A stretch of DNA of 47,681 nucleotides from Bacteroidetes bacterium ADurb.Bin008 (GCA_002071445.1 MWFE01000056.1:1-47681); one strand, 5' to 3'. Numbered from the stretch's first letter, positions 1 to 9,088 are shown. Notes: generated from the letters alone by a model not told the origin. Made by a program: numbers and translations.

Positions 1-68
1 GATGAAATTTTAACTCCTTATCTGTTTTTCAATATGCTGATATTGTTTAACTTAATAATTATTTACGG

Positions 69-1520
69 ATGAAAACGAATAGATTTCTTTTTCCTATGTT
101 GTACGCGGTTATCGGTGGATTAACCGTGTATTTGGCAGTTACTTTTATAACGCCAAAACCATCTACAAGCCAAACACCTGCTGCCCAAGGGGCAATACCT
201 ATCAAGCTAACCTCTCTACAAACAAGTACAGGCGAGGTAACCGATTTCAGCTTTTCTGCCGAGTTGACCGTTCATGCCGTGGTGCATGTCAAAACTACAT
301 CATCCCGAAGCGATGAATCGTACTCTTTCGATAATCCTCTGTTCGACTATTTCTTTGGCCCACGCTTTCGCTATGACCAGGATCAGCCCATATTAGGAGC
401 CGGATCGGGGGTGATTATTTCTACCGATGGATATATTATCACCAACAACCATGTGGTTGACAAGGCCGACAACATAGAGGTTGTGCTAAATGACAAAAGA
501 ACTTTTGATGCTACGGTTGTGGGGCGAGATCCATACACCGATTTGGCCGTAATAAAAATCAATGCCGATGAACTGCCCTATCTCAAATTTGGCAATTCCG
601 AAAATCTGCGATTAGGCGAATGGGTATTGGCCATTGGCAATCCGTTTAATTTAAACTCCACGGTAACCGCCGGTATCGTCAGCGCAAAAGCGCGCAATAT
701 CAATATCATGGCCGATCAGTACGCCATAGAGTCATTTATTCAAACCGATGCAGCAGTTAACCCCGGAAATAGCGGTGGTGCCCTGGTTAACCTGAAGGGG
801 GAACTGGTGGGAATTAATACAGCCATCGCCTCGCGCACGGGAAGTTTTACCGGATACTCTTTCGCTGTTCCCTCGTCCATTGCTCAAAAAGTGGCCATGG
901 ATATCATAGAGTACGGCGAGGTTCAACGGGCAATGCTGGGGGTTAGCATTTCGGAGCTGAATATTGAAAAGGCAAAGAAATACAACGTTGACGACCTAAA
1001 AGGCGTGCTGATAGCCGGTATCGCCGAAGGCGGAGCTGCTGAAGAAATTGGTTTGAAAGTAGGCGATGTCATTCTCGAAGTGAATGGCGTTGAGGTGAAT
1101 GCTCCCAACCAGCTGCAGGAGCAGATAAGCAAGTACCGCCCCAACGATAAGATCACCCTTCTGGTAAATAGTTCCAATAAGAAAAAACAGTACGATGTTG
1201 TACTACGAAACATGAGGGGCGGTTTTGAAATTGTCAAAGCCGATGAGCTTATTAAGCCCTTGGGGGCCGAGTTCAAGGAGTTGGACGCTAAGCTGAAACA
1301 AAAGTTGGGTATTAACTACGGGTTGCAGGTATCGAGATTGAGCAATGGTAAGCTAAAAGAAGGTGGTGTGAAAGAAGGGTTTATCATTACCAAGGTCAAC
1401 CGTGCTAATATCAATAGCATTGATGATTTGAAAAAGGCGCTTGGCAATGTGAAAGGCGGAGTACTAATTGAAGGTGTTTACCCCAACGGGCTGATTGCCT
1501 ACTATGCCATTGGCATATAA
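69..1520 (+). CDS. htrA: HtrA/DegP-type periplasmic serine protease
   Basis: This is a trypsin-like S1C protease of 483 residues that degrades or refolds damaged envelope proteins. Residues 9-28 form an uncleaved-looking N-terminal membrane segment that would anchor it facing the periplasm. The catalytic triad is visible as His128 (in TNNHVV), Asp158 (in TDLAV) and Ser235 (in GNSGG). A first PDZ domain follows at about residues 290-380 and a weaker second PDZ at about 395-483, which is the usual DegP/DegQ architecture and length. The ATG at 69 is well placed before the hydrophobic segment. The gene stands alone and ends in a strong hairpin terminator. It does not share an obvious operon with the downstream sigma factor gene, which has its own promoter. 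Confidence 0.95.
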   Translation: MKTNRFLFPMLYAVIGGLTVYLAVTFITPKPSTSQTPAAQGAIPIKLTSLQTSTGEVTDFSFSAELTVHAVVHVKTTSSRSDESYSFDNPLFDYFFGPRFRYDQDQPILGAGSGVIISTDGYIITNNHVVDKADNIEVVLNDKRTFDATVVGRDPYTDLAVIKINADELPYLKFGNSENLRLGEWVLAIGNPFNLNSTVTAGIVSAKARNINIMADQYAIESFIQTDAAVNPGNSGGALVNLKGELVGINTAIASRTGSFTGYSFAVPSSIAQKVAMDIIEYGEVQRAMLGVSISELNIEKAKKYNVDDLKGVLIAGIAEGGAAEEIGLKVGDVILEVNGVEVNAPNQLQEQISKYRPNDKITLLVNSSNKKKQYDVVLRNMRGGFEIVKADELIKPLGAEFKELDAKLKQKLGINYGLQVSRLSNGKLKEGGVKEGFIITKVNRANINSIDDLKKALGNVKGGVLIEGVYPNGLIAYYAIGI

Positions 1521-1545
1521 ATAAGGGGCTTATATAATCTTCTGC

Positions 1546-1587
1546 AATAATTACGGTTGGATTTGATCTGACCGTAATTATTTTTTT
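1546..1587 (+). terminator. Rho-independent terminator after htrA
   Basis: A perfect 12-bp stem (1546-1557 with 1571-1582, arms AATAATTACGGT / ACCGTAATTATT) with a 13-nt loop runs into a T tract ending at 1587. It lies 26 nt after the htrA stop. Confidence 0.85.
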
Positions 1588-1721
1588 AACAATCGGTAAT
1601 ATAATCGACATAACGAATTGGGTAAAAAAATGAAACCTTTTTTTGTTTATTAGGTTATACAGATGTAAGTCGAAATTTTACCGTCCAAATGAAGCGTCAT
1701 TGAAGGGCCTATCAAGATAAA

Positions 1722-1753
1722 TTTGACATGTAACGTTAATTCATGTACCTTTG
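1722..1753 (+). promoter_or_regulatory. Bacteroidota-type promoter of rpoD
   Basis: TTTG at 1722-1725 and TACCTTTG at 1746-1753 are separated by exactly 20 nt. This matches the known Bacteroidota consensus (-33 TTTG, -7 TAnnTTTG). The start codon follows 20 nt later, so the 5' leader is very short. Confidence 0.85.
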
Positions 1754-1773
1754 CATAAAATTAAATCTTTACA

Positions 1774-2634
1774 ATGAGACAACTTAAGATTACCAAATCC
1801 ATTACCAATAGGGAGAGCGCATCGCTTGATAAGTATTTGCAAGAGATTGGTAAAGAGGAATTGATTACCGTTGAAGAGGAAGTTGAGCTTGCCCAGAGGA
1901 TTAAGAAGGGCGACCAACAGGCATTGGAAAAGCTCACCAGAGCTAATTTAAGGTTTGTGGTATCCGTAGCTAAACAGTATCAAAATCAGGGGTTAAGTCT
2001 TCCCGATTTGATAAACGAAGGAAATTTGGGCTTAATAAAAGCAGCTGAGAAATTTGATGAAACCCGTGGTTTTAAGTTTATCTCCTATGCCGTTTGGTGG
2101 ATTCGCCAATCAATCCTTCAGGCGCTGGCAGAGCAGTCGCGTATTGTTCGCCTACCCCTCAACCAGGTTGGGTCTTTGAATAAGATCAACAAGGCTTTTT
2201 CAAAATTCGAGCAGCAATTTGAACGTACTCCCACTCCTGAGGAGTTGGCCACACTCCTTGAAATACCCAAGGAAAAAGTATCCGATACCCTGAGGGTTTC
2301 CGGAAGGCATGTTTCCGTAGATGCACCATTTGTTGATGGCGAAGAGAATAGCCTTCTTGACGTGCTGGTAAACAGCGATTCGCCCAACGCCGACAAGTTG
2401 CTTCTCAACGAGTCGCTTTGCAGGGAGATTGATCGTGCCCTGGCTACCCTTACCGAGAGGGAAGGCGAAATTATTAAATACTTTTTTGGCATCAGCTGCC
2501 AGGAAATGACCCTTGAGGAGATTGGCGAGAAATTTGGGTTGACCCGCGAGAGAGTTCGCCAAATCAAGGAGAAAGCCATTCGCAGGTTGCGCCATACCTC
2601 GCGCAGCAAGCTGCTTAAATCATACCTGGGATAA
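1774..2634 (+). CDS. rpoD: Primary RNA polymerase sigma factor (RpoD/SigA, Bacteroidota type)
   Basis: At 286 residues this is the short primary sigma factor typical of Bacteroidota. It lacks the long region 1.1 of proteobacterial RpoD. Region 1.2 is at about residues 17-45. Region 2, with the core-binding and -7-recognising helices, is at about 52-122 and includes [30 protein letters not shown] and the melting/recognition helix around [13 protein letters not shown]. Region 3 is at about 130-210. Region 4, with the -33-recognising helix-turn-helix ending in [19 protein letters not shown], is at about 220-280. It directs transcription from TTTG/TAnnTTTG promoters such as those found in this window, including its own. 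It is monocistronic between two terminators. Confidence 0.97.
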   Translation: MRQLKITKSITNRESASLDKYLQEIGKEELITVEEEVELAQRIKKGDQQALEKLTRANLRFVVSVAKQYQNQGLSLPDLINEGNLGLIKAAEKFDETRGFKFISYAVWWIRQSILQALAEQSRIVRLPLNQVGSLNKINKAFSKFEQQFERTPTPEELATLLEIPKEKVSDTLRVSGRHVSVDAPFVDGEENSLLDVLVNSDSPNADKLLLNESLCREIDRALATLTEREGEIIKYFFGISCQEMTLEEIGEKFGLTRERVRQIKEKAIRRLRHTSRSKLLKSYLG

Positions 2635-2644
2635 CCGGTAATAG

Positions 2645-2673
2645 AAAAGCCCCCATTCGAGGGGCTTTTTTTT
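2645..2673 (+). terminator. Rho-independent terminator after rpoD
   Basis: A nine-base-pair stem (AAAAGCCCC at 2645-2653 with GGGGCTTTT at 2661-2669) has a 7-nt loop and a T tract to 2673. It starts 11 nt after the rpoD stop. Confidence 0.9.
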
Positions 2674-2767
2674 ATGCTGAAACCACCGAGATGATGGTAG
2701 ATCCCATCGACTCTGAATGCTTCAATACCAAGAACAAATAAGATTGTTGGGCGCCTCCGAACCTAAA

Positions 2768-2803
2768 AACTCTGTGCTCCTCTGCACCCTCTGTGGTGAA
2801 AAA
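2768..2803. repeat. CTCTG-periodic intergenic element
   Basis: Three CTCTG words begin at 2770, 2780 and 2789, giving a period of 9-10 nt, and end in CTCTGTGGTGAAAAA. A related word (CTCTGTGGTTAAAAA) occurs in the intergenic repeat near 38390. I recognise this kind of word as a frequent non-coding filler in environmental Bacteroidota genomes; its function is unknown to me. Confidence 0.4.
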
Positions 2804-2893
2804 GGAACAAACACCATGTTTTTAGCAACCTTCATGATAACAATAAAAGCAGCATTTTTTCGGATAACAGCAGTTTTACATTACAGATGATTT

Positions 2894-3733
2894 CTATTGG
2901 CAATCCCTACACTCCTCCAGGTTCATATTGTACACAGCCATTGCCTTGTTGCTCATGCCCATACTTGAGAATCCCCCGTCGTGATAGAGGTTTTGCATGG
3001 TTACCTTTCGGGTTAAATCGCTGAATAGCGTAATGCAATACTGTGCGCACTCGTAGGCGTTGGCATTGCCCAATGGCGACATGCGGTCGGTAAAGTCCAT
3101 CAACCCCTCAAACCCCATAACACCGCTCCCTGCCGTGGTTAGGGTTGGCGATTGCGAAATGGTGTTAATCCGCACCTTTCGTTCCCTGCCATAGATATAG
3201 CCAAAACTTCTGGCAATGGATTCGAGCAATGCCTTGGCATCGGCCATATCGTTATACCCATACAGGGTTCGCTGTGCCGCAATGTACGAAAGGGCAACAA
3301 TTGAGCCCCAGGGCTTAATGGCATCCGTTTTCCAAGCTACCTGTAGCAGTTTATGGAAAGAAATAGCCGATACATCAAGAGTTTTTTGGAAATAATCGTA
3401 GTCCAGATCGTCGTAGGTTTTACCCTTTCTCACGTTGAACGACATGCCAATGGAGTGTAGTATGAAATCGATTTTTTCACCAAAATGCTCAATGCTCTTG
3501 TTTATAAGGTTCTCAAGATCTTCCACACTTGTGGCATCGGCAGGGACAAGAAGAGCATTGCATTTCCGGGCAAGTTCATTTACGCTACCCATTCTCATCG
3601 CCACCGGCGTATTGGTCAACACAATTTTTGCTCCTTCGTTGTGGGCTAATTCAGCCACCTTCCATGCAATAGAATTCTCGTTGAGGGCACCAAAAATAAT
3701 TCCGGTTTTACCTTTAAGTAAATTGTAAGCCAT
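2894..3733 (-). CDS. fabI: Enoyl-[acyl-carrier-protein] reductase (FabI)
   Basis: A short-chain dehydrogenase-like NADH-dependent reductase of 279 residues that carries out the last step of each fatty-acid elongation cycle. The N-terminal nucleotide-binding motif (residues 9-24, GIIFGALNENSIAWK) has the FabI-type spacing rather than the classic GxxxGxG. The catalytic Tyr160 and Lys167 form the Y-x6-K motif in YNDMADAK, with a second Tyr at 150, which resembles the FabI active site. The C-terminus ends in a short extension with two Cys (ECRDC) found in Bacteroidota homologues as far as I recall. It lies 84 nt downstream of recN on the same strand. No clear TAnnTTTG element is visible in that gap, so it could be read through from the bamD operon. 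Confidence 0.95.
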   Translation of the reverse strand: MAYNLLKGKTGIIFGALNENSIAWKVAELAHNEGAKIVLTNTPVAMRMGSVNELARKCNALLVPADATSVEDLENLINKSIEHFGEKIDFILHSIGMSFNVRKGKTYDDLDYDYFQKTLDVSAISFHKLLQVAWKTDAIKPWGSIVALSYIAAQRTLYGYNDMADAKALLESIARSFGYIYGRERKVRINTISQSPTLTTAGSGVMGFEGLMDFTDRMSPLGNANAYECAQYCITLFSDLTRKVTMQNLYHDGGFSSMGMSNKAMAVYNMNLEECRDCQ

Positions 3734-3817
3734 AGCGTTTTTTAGGTTGGTTTGAAAATGAATAACAAAATTTTGGATTTATTGTTTTGGTCAGTGAGAA
3801 AAGGGAGGGGAATAAAA

Positions 3818-5482
3818 TCAAACCCTATTCTCGGCCAGTAAATGTCTGGCATTGACCAGAGCAGCATCGGATAGTTTCTCGCCGCTGAGCATTTTGGCTA
3901 TCTCCAGCACTCTTTCTTCCTCCGCCAGAAGTTTTATGAGAGTTTTCGATGTTCCCGAAAGGTTGTCCTTGTAAACCAGATAGTGATGATTGCCTTTGCA
4001 GGCAATTTGTGGCAGGTGGGTTATGTTGATAACCTGCATGTTAGCAGCCATGCTCCTGATGATATTCCCAACCTTATCGGCCACCTCCCCCGATACGCCA
4101 CTGTCAATTTCATCGAAAATAATGGTGGGCAAATCGTTGTTCTTAACCAGCAGCGATTTCAAACTCAGCATCAGCCTGGAGAGTTCGCCTCCCGAAGCTA
4201 CTTTCGACAGTTCCTGCCTTGGGATTTGCTTATTGGCCGAAAACAGAAAGGTAACAATATCAATGCCCGTAGGTAAAAGCTCTTCACTTGCTGCGTACTG
4301 CACCGAGAACGAAGCAAAGGGCATTCCCAGCTGTTTTAACAGGATCACAATGCTGCTCTCAAGGTTGGGCGTGCTCTTCTTTCGCAAGCCGCTAATCTCC
4401 CCGCCCATCGTCTCCAACTCCGATTTTAACCGGGCCAGTTGCTTCTCCTTCTGCTCAATAATGGCATCGAAATTTTCGAATTCTTCCACCTGCCTGCTTA
4501 ACGTTTCCTTAAGGGTTATGAGTTCGTCAACAGAATTAAGCCTATGCTTCTGTAGAAGAGAAAAAATCAGGTCGAGGCGGGAGTTGACCAGAGCCAGCTG
4601 TTCAGGGTCGATGTCAATGCGGTTGAAGTGCTGCTCAAGCTCATCGGCAACATCCTTCATCTCGATACGGCAACTCTCAACCCTACTCAAAAGCGGATCG
4701 GCGGGCTGGAAAAAAGGGATAATCCTTTTCAATTGCGTTTCAATCTCCTTAAGAAGGCTGCTCACTGAGGTCTCCTCATTCTTGGCGGTATGAAAAGCGC
4801 TTTCCAGCGCAGTTTTTATCTCATCGGCATGCGATAGCTGTTGCTGAAGTTCTTCCAGCTCTTGCTGTTCGCCGCTTTTCAAATTGGCCTCGCTCAGCTG
4901 TTTCAGCTGAAACTGCACGTAATCGAGATCACTGCCAACCTTTGCAGCCCTTCGCTTTATCTCCTGCAGTTCATTGGTTAATGACTGGTAGTTAAGAAAC
5001 TGCACTTTGTATTCGGCTACCCGGTCATTGAGCCCGGAAAAGGTATCGATAACGGAAAGTTGAAATGAACTTTCGGCTAACAACAGGTTCTCATGCTGTG
5101 AATGAATATCGATAATCCTCTCAGCCAGTATTTTAAGCGTGGCAAGATTTACAGGAACATCGTTCACAAAAGCTCTCGATTTTCCGGTAGATGTAATCTG
5201 TCGTCTAATCAGAGTACTATCGTAATAATCAAGATCATTCTCCTGAAAAAACTTTTGGAGGTTATAGCTGCCAATTTGGAAAGTACCCTCCACAACACAC
5301 CCCTTCTGCTTATCCTTTAGCACATTGGTTTCAGCCCTTCCTCCAAGAATCAGTCCCAATGCGCCAATGATAATGGATTTCCCTGCTCCCGTTTCGCCGG
5401 TCATTATATTCAATCCCGTATGAAACTCAATCTCAAGGTGATCGATTAACGCGTAATTCTCAATGTATAACTTCTTCAGCAT
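3818..5482 (-). CDS. recN: DNA repair protein RecN
   Basis: An SMC-like ATPase of 554 residues acting in recombinational repair of double-strand breaks. The N-terminal half-site carries Walker A GETGAGKS at residues 29-36. The central part (about 150-380) is rich in heptad-like Leu/Glu/Lys sequence expected of the coiled-coil arms. The C-terminal half-site carries the ABC signature region (SKVASGGELSRLML) and Walker B (IIFDEID, about 454-460), followed by the His switch loop (ITHLPQIA). Length is standard for the family. It is the fifth gene of a tightly packed operon (bamD, rpoZ, coaBC, porD-like, recN) and begins 30 nt after the preceding stop. This order is conserved in many Bacteroidota. 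Confidence 0.96.
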   Translation of the reverse strand: MLKKLYIENYALIDHLEIEFHTGLNIMTGETGAGKSIIIGALGLILGGRAETNVLKDKQKGCVVEGTFQIGSYNLQKFFQENDLDYYDSTLIRRQITSTGKSRAFVNDVPVNLATLKILAERIIDIHSQHENLLLAESSFQLSVIDTFSGLNDRVAEYKVQFLNYQSLTNELQEIKRRAAKVGSDLDYVQFQLKQLSEANLKSGEQQELEELQQQLSHADEIKTALESAFHTAKNEETSVSSLLKEIETQLKRIIPFFQPADPLLSRVESCRIEMKDVADELEQHFNRIDIDPEQLALVNSRLDLIFSLLQKHRLNSVDELITLKETLSRQVEEFENFDAIIEQKEKQLARLKSELETMGGEISGLRKKSTPNLESSIVILLKQLGMPFASFSVQYAASEELLPTGIDIVTFLFSANKQIPRQELSKVASGGELSRLMLSLKSLLVKNNDLPTIIFDEIDSGVSGEVADKVGNIIRSMAANMQVINITHLPQIACKGNHHYLVYKDNLSGTSKTLIKLLAEEERVLEIAKMLSGEKLSDAALVNARHLLAENRV

Positions 5483-5512
5483 ATCGGGACAAAGCGTAAA
5501 AGCGAATGGATG

Positions 5513-6454
5513 TTACTTCCTTAAGTCATCGGCTCCCCCTCCCCCGGTGTTAATCCGATTGTATTTGGAAGCATTAGCATTATCAACCTCTGTAAGAATA
5601 TTCACCACCCGGGTCTTTTCAGCCGGGAACGATTCCTTAAATATGTTTACCAGCTCGTCACTTTTGGCATCGAAAAAGATCTGCAGATAAAACATGTAGG
5701 GATCGGGTTTTTCGCGAAATACCCTTTGGACATTGGTAAGGCTCTCGGCAATCTCCGTTCTGCCCTCCACCAGCTTATCGCTCATCAGGTCGAGGCCATG
5801 CCTGTGATACCGATAGTAGACCTCTCTAAGGGGGCGATACTTGCTATTCAGCACATTCTCAACCAGCCAGTAGCGGTTTTTGCGATTTCCCTCATAGGCT
5901 TTCCATCCCCGCTCCTGAGCATTCTGCGCATTGTTGACAATGCGTTCGGCTTTCTGAAAATACTCGGTGCCACCCAGATACGAAAACGAATCGTAATCGA
6001 ATCCTAATATGATGTAAGCATAGTAGGCAAGAATGGATGTCAGGTTGCTGATATGCCGTGTCTCGGAAAACTCCAGCTTATCGTACTCAAGGTATCGAAA
6101 GTGGAGATTGTTGTCAACCATGTTCAGCATTGCCGTATTGTACGATGTGCCATATACCGGCCTACGCGATTGCACCTGAATAGTGCCTTTGTACTCATCC
6201 GAGCCAAGCTGTTCGTTGAGGGTGAGCATGATGGTGCACTCAATTTTCTCATCCTGACCGTATATGTGGTTAGTCCAATTGGTGTTGTTCATGAACTCGT
6301 AAATAGATGTTTGCATGGTTTGGAACATCTGCCTGTTGGTGCCCTGAATTTTCTGAGCGTTGATCTGCACATTGCATCTCAACTCCTGCTGAAAACTGAA
6401 CAGGGGTGCAAGGATGAGCAATAAAGTACAAAGCAATTTATGATAGGTATGCAT
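5513..6454 (-). CDS. porD: DUF4835 family protein, PorD-like (type IX secretion associated)
   Basis: A 313-residue exported protein. The start is taken as the ATG at 6454, because the longer reading begins with TTG at 6466 and only adds four residues before the signal peptide. The hydrophobic signal stretch at about residues 7-24 is followed by QQELRCNVQINAQ, and the mature part has the DUF4835 pattern (NVQINAQKIQGTNRQMF... followed by a long YxYIILGFDYDSFS segment). From memory this family is named PorD in type IX secretion annotation, but its biochemical role is not established. The window also contains a T9SS cargo (the CotH protein), so a secretion role is plausible. It sits 15 nt after coaBC and 30 nt before recN. 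The family call is firm; the PorD name less so. Confidence 0.8.
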   Translation of the reverse strand: MHTYHKLLCTLLLILAPLFSFQQELRCNVQINAQKIQGTNRQMFQTMQTSIYEFMNNTNWTNHIYGQDEKIECTIMLTLNEQLGSDEYKGTIQVQSRRPVYGTSYNTAMLNMVDNNLHFRYLEYDKLEFSETRHISNLTSILAYYAYIILGFDYDSFSYLGGTEYFQKAERIVNNAQNAQERGWKAYEGNRKNRYWLVENVLNSKYRPLREVYYRYHRHGLDLMSDKLVEGRTEIAESLTNVQRVFREKPDPYMFYLQIFFDAKSDELVNIFKESFPAEKTRVVNILTEVDNANASKYNRINTGGGGADDLRK

Positions 6455-6481
6455 GGCTATAAACAATTAAAGGTGAAGATG

Positions 6482-7681
6482 TTATTTCAGCAAACCGACC
6501 AGTTCATCAACGATATCCGATGCTACTTCCTCTTTCGTTTTCAACTCTTTAGGCGTAACCGTTCCATCACGGTGTATCAGTGTTACCCTATTGGTGTCGG
6601 TACCAAAACCCGCTCCCTTTTCGTTGAGCGAGTTTAAAACGATTAAGTCCAGATTTTTCGATTTGAGCTTTGCCGATGCGTTGGCCTCCTCGTTCTCGGT
6701 TTCGAGAGCAAACCCGATAACCACCTGCCCTTTTTGCTTGAGCTTGCCCAACTCCTTGGCAATGTCGCAGGTGGGAACAAGTTCTAAAACCAGAGCATCG
6801 TCCTTGCGCTTAACTTTTTGTTTTTGAACAACCTTAGGAGAAAAATCGGCGACTGCCGCAGCAAGAATTGCTGCCGAACAGCCATCAAACATCTCCAGGG
6901 CGGCATCATGCATCTGCTTTGCCGTTTCAACATGAATGGTTTGAATATTCGGGTGCTGTGGAAGAATGCTCACGGGGCCGGTAATAAACACAACGGTTGC
7001 CCCGCGGTATGCTAACTCCAGAGCGATGCTCTTCCCCATTTTTCCCGATGAATGGTTCCCGATGAATCGAACGGGATCGATGGGCTCATGCGTGGGCCCG
7101 GAAGTTACAAGAATTTTTTTTCCGGAAAGTGACTGTCGCTTGGCAAAAAATTGGATGATAATATCCAACAACTTCTCAGGCTCCTCCATCCTACCCTTTC
7201 CCGACAATCCACTGGCAAGTTCTCCCGATGTGGCCTCAACGATAATATTGCCATAGCTCCTGAGCTGTTCGATATTCCGCTGTGTTGTGGGGTGGCGGTA
7301 CATGTCAAGGTCCATGGCCGAGGCCACCATCACGGGGCATTTTACCGACAGGTAGGTGGTGAGCAGCAGGTTATCGGCCACACCATGGGCCATTTTGGCA
7401 ATGGTATTGGCCGAGGCGGGTGCAACAAGGTACAGATCTGCCCATAGACCAATATCCACATGGCTATTCCATGCCCCGTTTTCAGGGTTAAAAAAATCGA
7501 CCAGGATTGGGTGCTTCGAAAGGGTTGCGAGGGTTAAAGGGGTGATAAACTCCTTGGCAAGGGGGGTCATAACCACACGGACATCAGCTCCCTCTTTAAC
7601 CAAAAGCCGTATCAGCGTGGCAATTTTATAGGCGGCAATGCTACCGGTTACTCCCAATAAAATATTTTTCCCCTTTAACAT
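6482..7681 (-). CDS. coaBC: Bifunctional phosphopantothenoylcysteine decarboxylase / phosphopantothenate-cysteine ligase (CoaBC)
   Basis: A 399-residue fusion catalysing two consecutive steps of coenzyme A synthesis. The N-terminal flavoprotein domain (about 1-180) shows GVTGSIAAYK, the catalytic His74 (NSHVDIG) and the PASANT motif at 89-94. The C-terminal ligase domain (about 185-399) has VTSGPTHEPIDPVRFIGNHSSGKMG and ALETE. The loop that in E. coli carries the proton-donating Cys158 reads ELASGLSGKGRM here, so Ser157 occupies that place. I believe several Bacteroidota homologues share this reading. The gene starts 2 nt after rpoZ, so the two are translationally close within the bamD operon. 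Confidence 0.95.
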   Translation of the reverse strand: MLKGKNILLGVTGSIAAYKIATLIRLLVKEGADVRVVMTPLAKEFITPLTLATLSKHPILVDFFNPENGAWNSHVDIGLWADLYLVAPASANTIAKMAHGVADNLLLTTYLSVKCPVMVASAMDLDMYRHPTTQRNIEQLRSYGNIIVEATSGELASGLSGKGRMEEPEKLLDIIIQFFAKRQSLSGKKILVTSGPTHEPIDPVRFIGNHSSGKMGKSIALELAYRGATVVFITGPVSILPQHPNIQTIHVETAKQMHDAALEMFDGCSAAILAAAVADFSPKVVQKQKVKRKDDALVLELVPTCDIAKELGKLKQKGQVVIGFALETENEEANASAKLKSKNLDLIVLNSLNEKGAGFGTDTNRVTLIHRDGTVTPKELKTKEEVASDIVDELVGLLK

Positions 7682-7683
7682 AC

Positions 7684-8022
7684 CTACTGCTGTGGGTTAT
7701 CCTCCGACTCGAGGGCCTTCCTGTAATACAACTCGTCGTTTAAAAACTCCTTGGTAGCAATCAGCGCGGGTTTGGGAAGTCTTTCGTAAAATTTGCTGAT
7801 TTCAATCTGCTCGCGATTCTCAAAAACCTCCTCCAGATTATCGGTATAGTAAGCAAACTCTTCCAGCTTTCGGCTTAACTCCTGCTTCATTTCCAACGAA
7901 ATCTTATTTGCCCGCTTGGCAATAATCTTTACGGTTTTGTAAATGTTCTCGGTATCCTTGTCAAGCTCTGTAACATCTTGCGTAACCGTACTTAATGGAG
8001 CAACTACTTTTTTAAAATCCAT
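7684..8022 (-). CDS. rpoZ: RNA polymerase omega subunit (RpoZ/Rpb6-like, Bacteroidota type)
   Basis: A 112-residue protein of the omega/Rpb6 family in the divergent form found in Bacteroidota. The recognisable core is at about residues 22-50 (DTENIYKTVKIIAKRANKIS), followed by a long acidic helical region and a C-terminal segment (PKPALIATKEFLNDELYYR). Omega helps assemble and stabilise the beta-prime subunit of RNA polymerase. It lies between bamD (14 nt upstream) and coaBC (2 nt downstream), a placement conserved in the phylum that supports the assignment better than sequence alone. Confidence 0.85.
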   Translation of the reverse strand: MDFKKVVAPLSTVTQDVTELDKDTENIYKTVKIIAKRANKISLEMKQELSRKLEEFAYYTDNLEEVFENREQIEISKFYERLPKPALIATKEFLNDELYYRKALESEDNPQQ

Positions 8023-8036
8023 GGTTTAAGTATTAA

Positions 8037-8831
8037 TTATTTTGTCTCAATTGATTTCATACTCAGCTTGTACATTCGCTCAGCCTCTTTAAGGTATTTG
8101 GTTTCGGGGAATTCGCTGACCAGATTATAGTACTCATCGATAGCGTTCTGAAATCTTTCCCTGCGACGACTTGGAACGCTATTGTCTGCCAGCAAAAACG
8201 ATGATTCTAAAATCATAAACAAATGCTCTTCTCTGTACTTACTATCAGGAAAACTCTGCAGGCTATTTTTAAGAGCAGTAATGGCTGCACGGTAATCTCC
8301 CATATCGTAGTATAGCTTGGCACTCATATACGATTTCTCAATCAACTTATCTTTTAACTCATTCATTATCACATTTATCTCTGCCTTCCTTGAACTCTTC
8401 GGATACTTGGTTATGAATTCCGAAAAGGCAGAAATGGCTTTATTTGAATTGTCCTGATCGAGCTGAGGGCGCGGAGCTGATTTGTAAAAACAGTATGCGT
8501 ACATGTACTCAGCCTCTTCAATAAAAACACTGCGGGGATGATCCTTCCTGTACTTGTCAAAATAGTACCCGGCTAACAGGTAATCGCCCTGATGATAATA
8601 CCCCTGTGCAATGTAAAACTCGATGGTATCGGATTGCAACGTCCCATGATAAACCGGTGCTATCTGCTCAAACAGCGTGGTATAGCGATAATGATCCTTC
8701 TTCTGATAGTATTCCAAGCCCTTGTTATACATCAACCTGTAGTCCTTACTTTTAAGCAATTTGTTAAAACTATTGCACGATACGACTAAGAAAACAACTA
8801 CTAACAGGAGAGCCGGTTTATATTTTGACAT
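8037..8831 (-). CDS. bamD: Outer membrane protein assembly lipoprotein BamD
   Basis: A 264-residue lipoprotein of the BAM complex that helps insert beta-barrel proteins into the outer membrane. The signal peptide ends in a lipobox with Cys19 (VVSCNS). The mature part is a chain of TPR-like helical repeats, with phrases such as KGLEYYQKKDHYR, AQGYYHQGDYLLAGYYFDKYRKDHP, FSEFITKYPKS and EYYNLVSEFPETKYLKEAE that are diagnostic of BamD/YfiO. It is the first gene of the bamD-rpoZ-coaBC-porD-recN operon, and a -7 element lies about 60 nt upstream of its ATG. Confidence 0.93.
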   Translation of the reverse strand: MSKYKPALLLVVVFLVVSCNSFNKLLKSKDYRLMYNKGLEYYQKKDHYRYTTLFEQIAPVYHGTLQSDTIEFYIAQGYYHQGDYLLAGYYFDKYRKDHPRSVFIEEAEYMYAYCFYKSAPRPQLDQDNSNKAISAFSEFITKYPKSSRKAEINVIMNELKDKLIEKSYMSAKLYYDMGDYRAAITALKNSLQSFPDSKYREEHLFMILESSFLLADNSVPSRRRERFQNAIDEYYNLVSEFPETKYLKEAERMYKLSMKSIETK

Positions 8832-8892
8832 TGAGATGCTTCTTTTGAAAAATCCTTAATCCGATAACTTTTTACGTATGCTATAAAACGTG

Positions 8893-8900
8893 CAAAGATA
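8893..8900 (-). promoter_or_regulatory. -7 promoter element of the bamD operon
   Basis: On the minus strand the sequence is TATCTTTG, an exact TAnnTTTG match, 62 nt before the bamD start. No TTTG is found at the expected -33 distance. Confidence 0.55.
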
Positions 8901-9044
8901 GAAAAAATTATTGTTAATGAAATATGGAAGAAGTTGAAAATAATTAGAGATGAACAATGTGGGTAACATGAATGGTATCAATAAAAAAGTACCACAACTT
9001 GATTACAAAAAATGCAACCCCTGCTTTCCTTCCAAAAATAGGGT

Positions 9045-9052
9045 TACTTTTG
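9045..9052 (+). promoter_or_regulatory. -7 promoter element of the aminoacyl-synthase gene
   Basis: TACTTTTG matches TAnnTTTG and lies 36 nt before the GTG start at 9089. The -33 box is not clear. Confidence 0.5.
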
Positions 9053-9063
9053 CAATTCAATTT

Positions 9064-9083
9064 TAAACTAAACTAAACTAAAC
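9064..9083. repeat. Tandem TAAAC pentamer, four copies
   Basis: Four perfect, uninterrupted TAAAC units lie between the -7 element and the GTG start of the downstream gene, that is, in the predicted 5' untranslated leader. Confidence 0.8.
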
Positions 9084-9088
9084 CAGCT

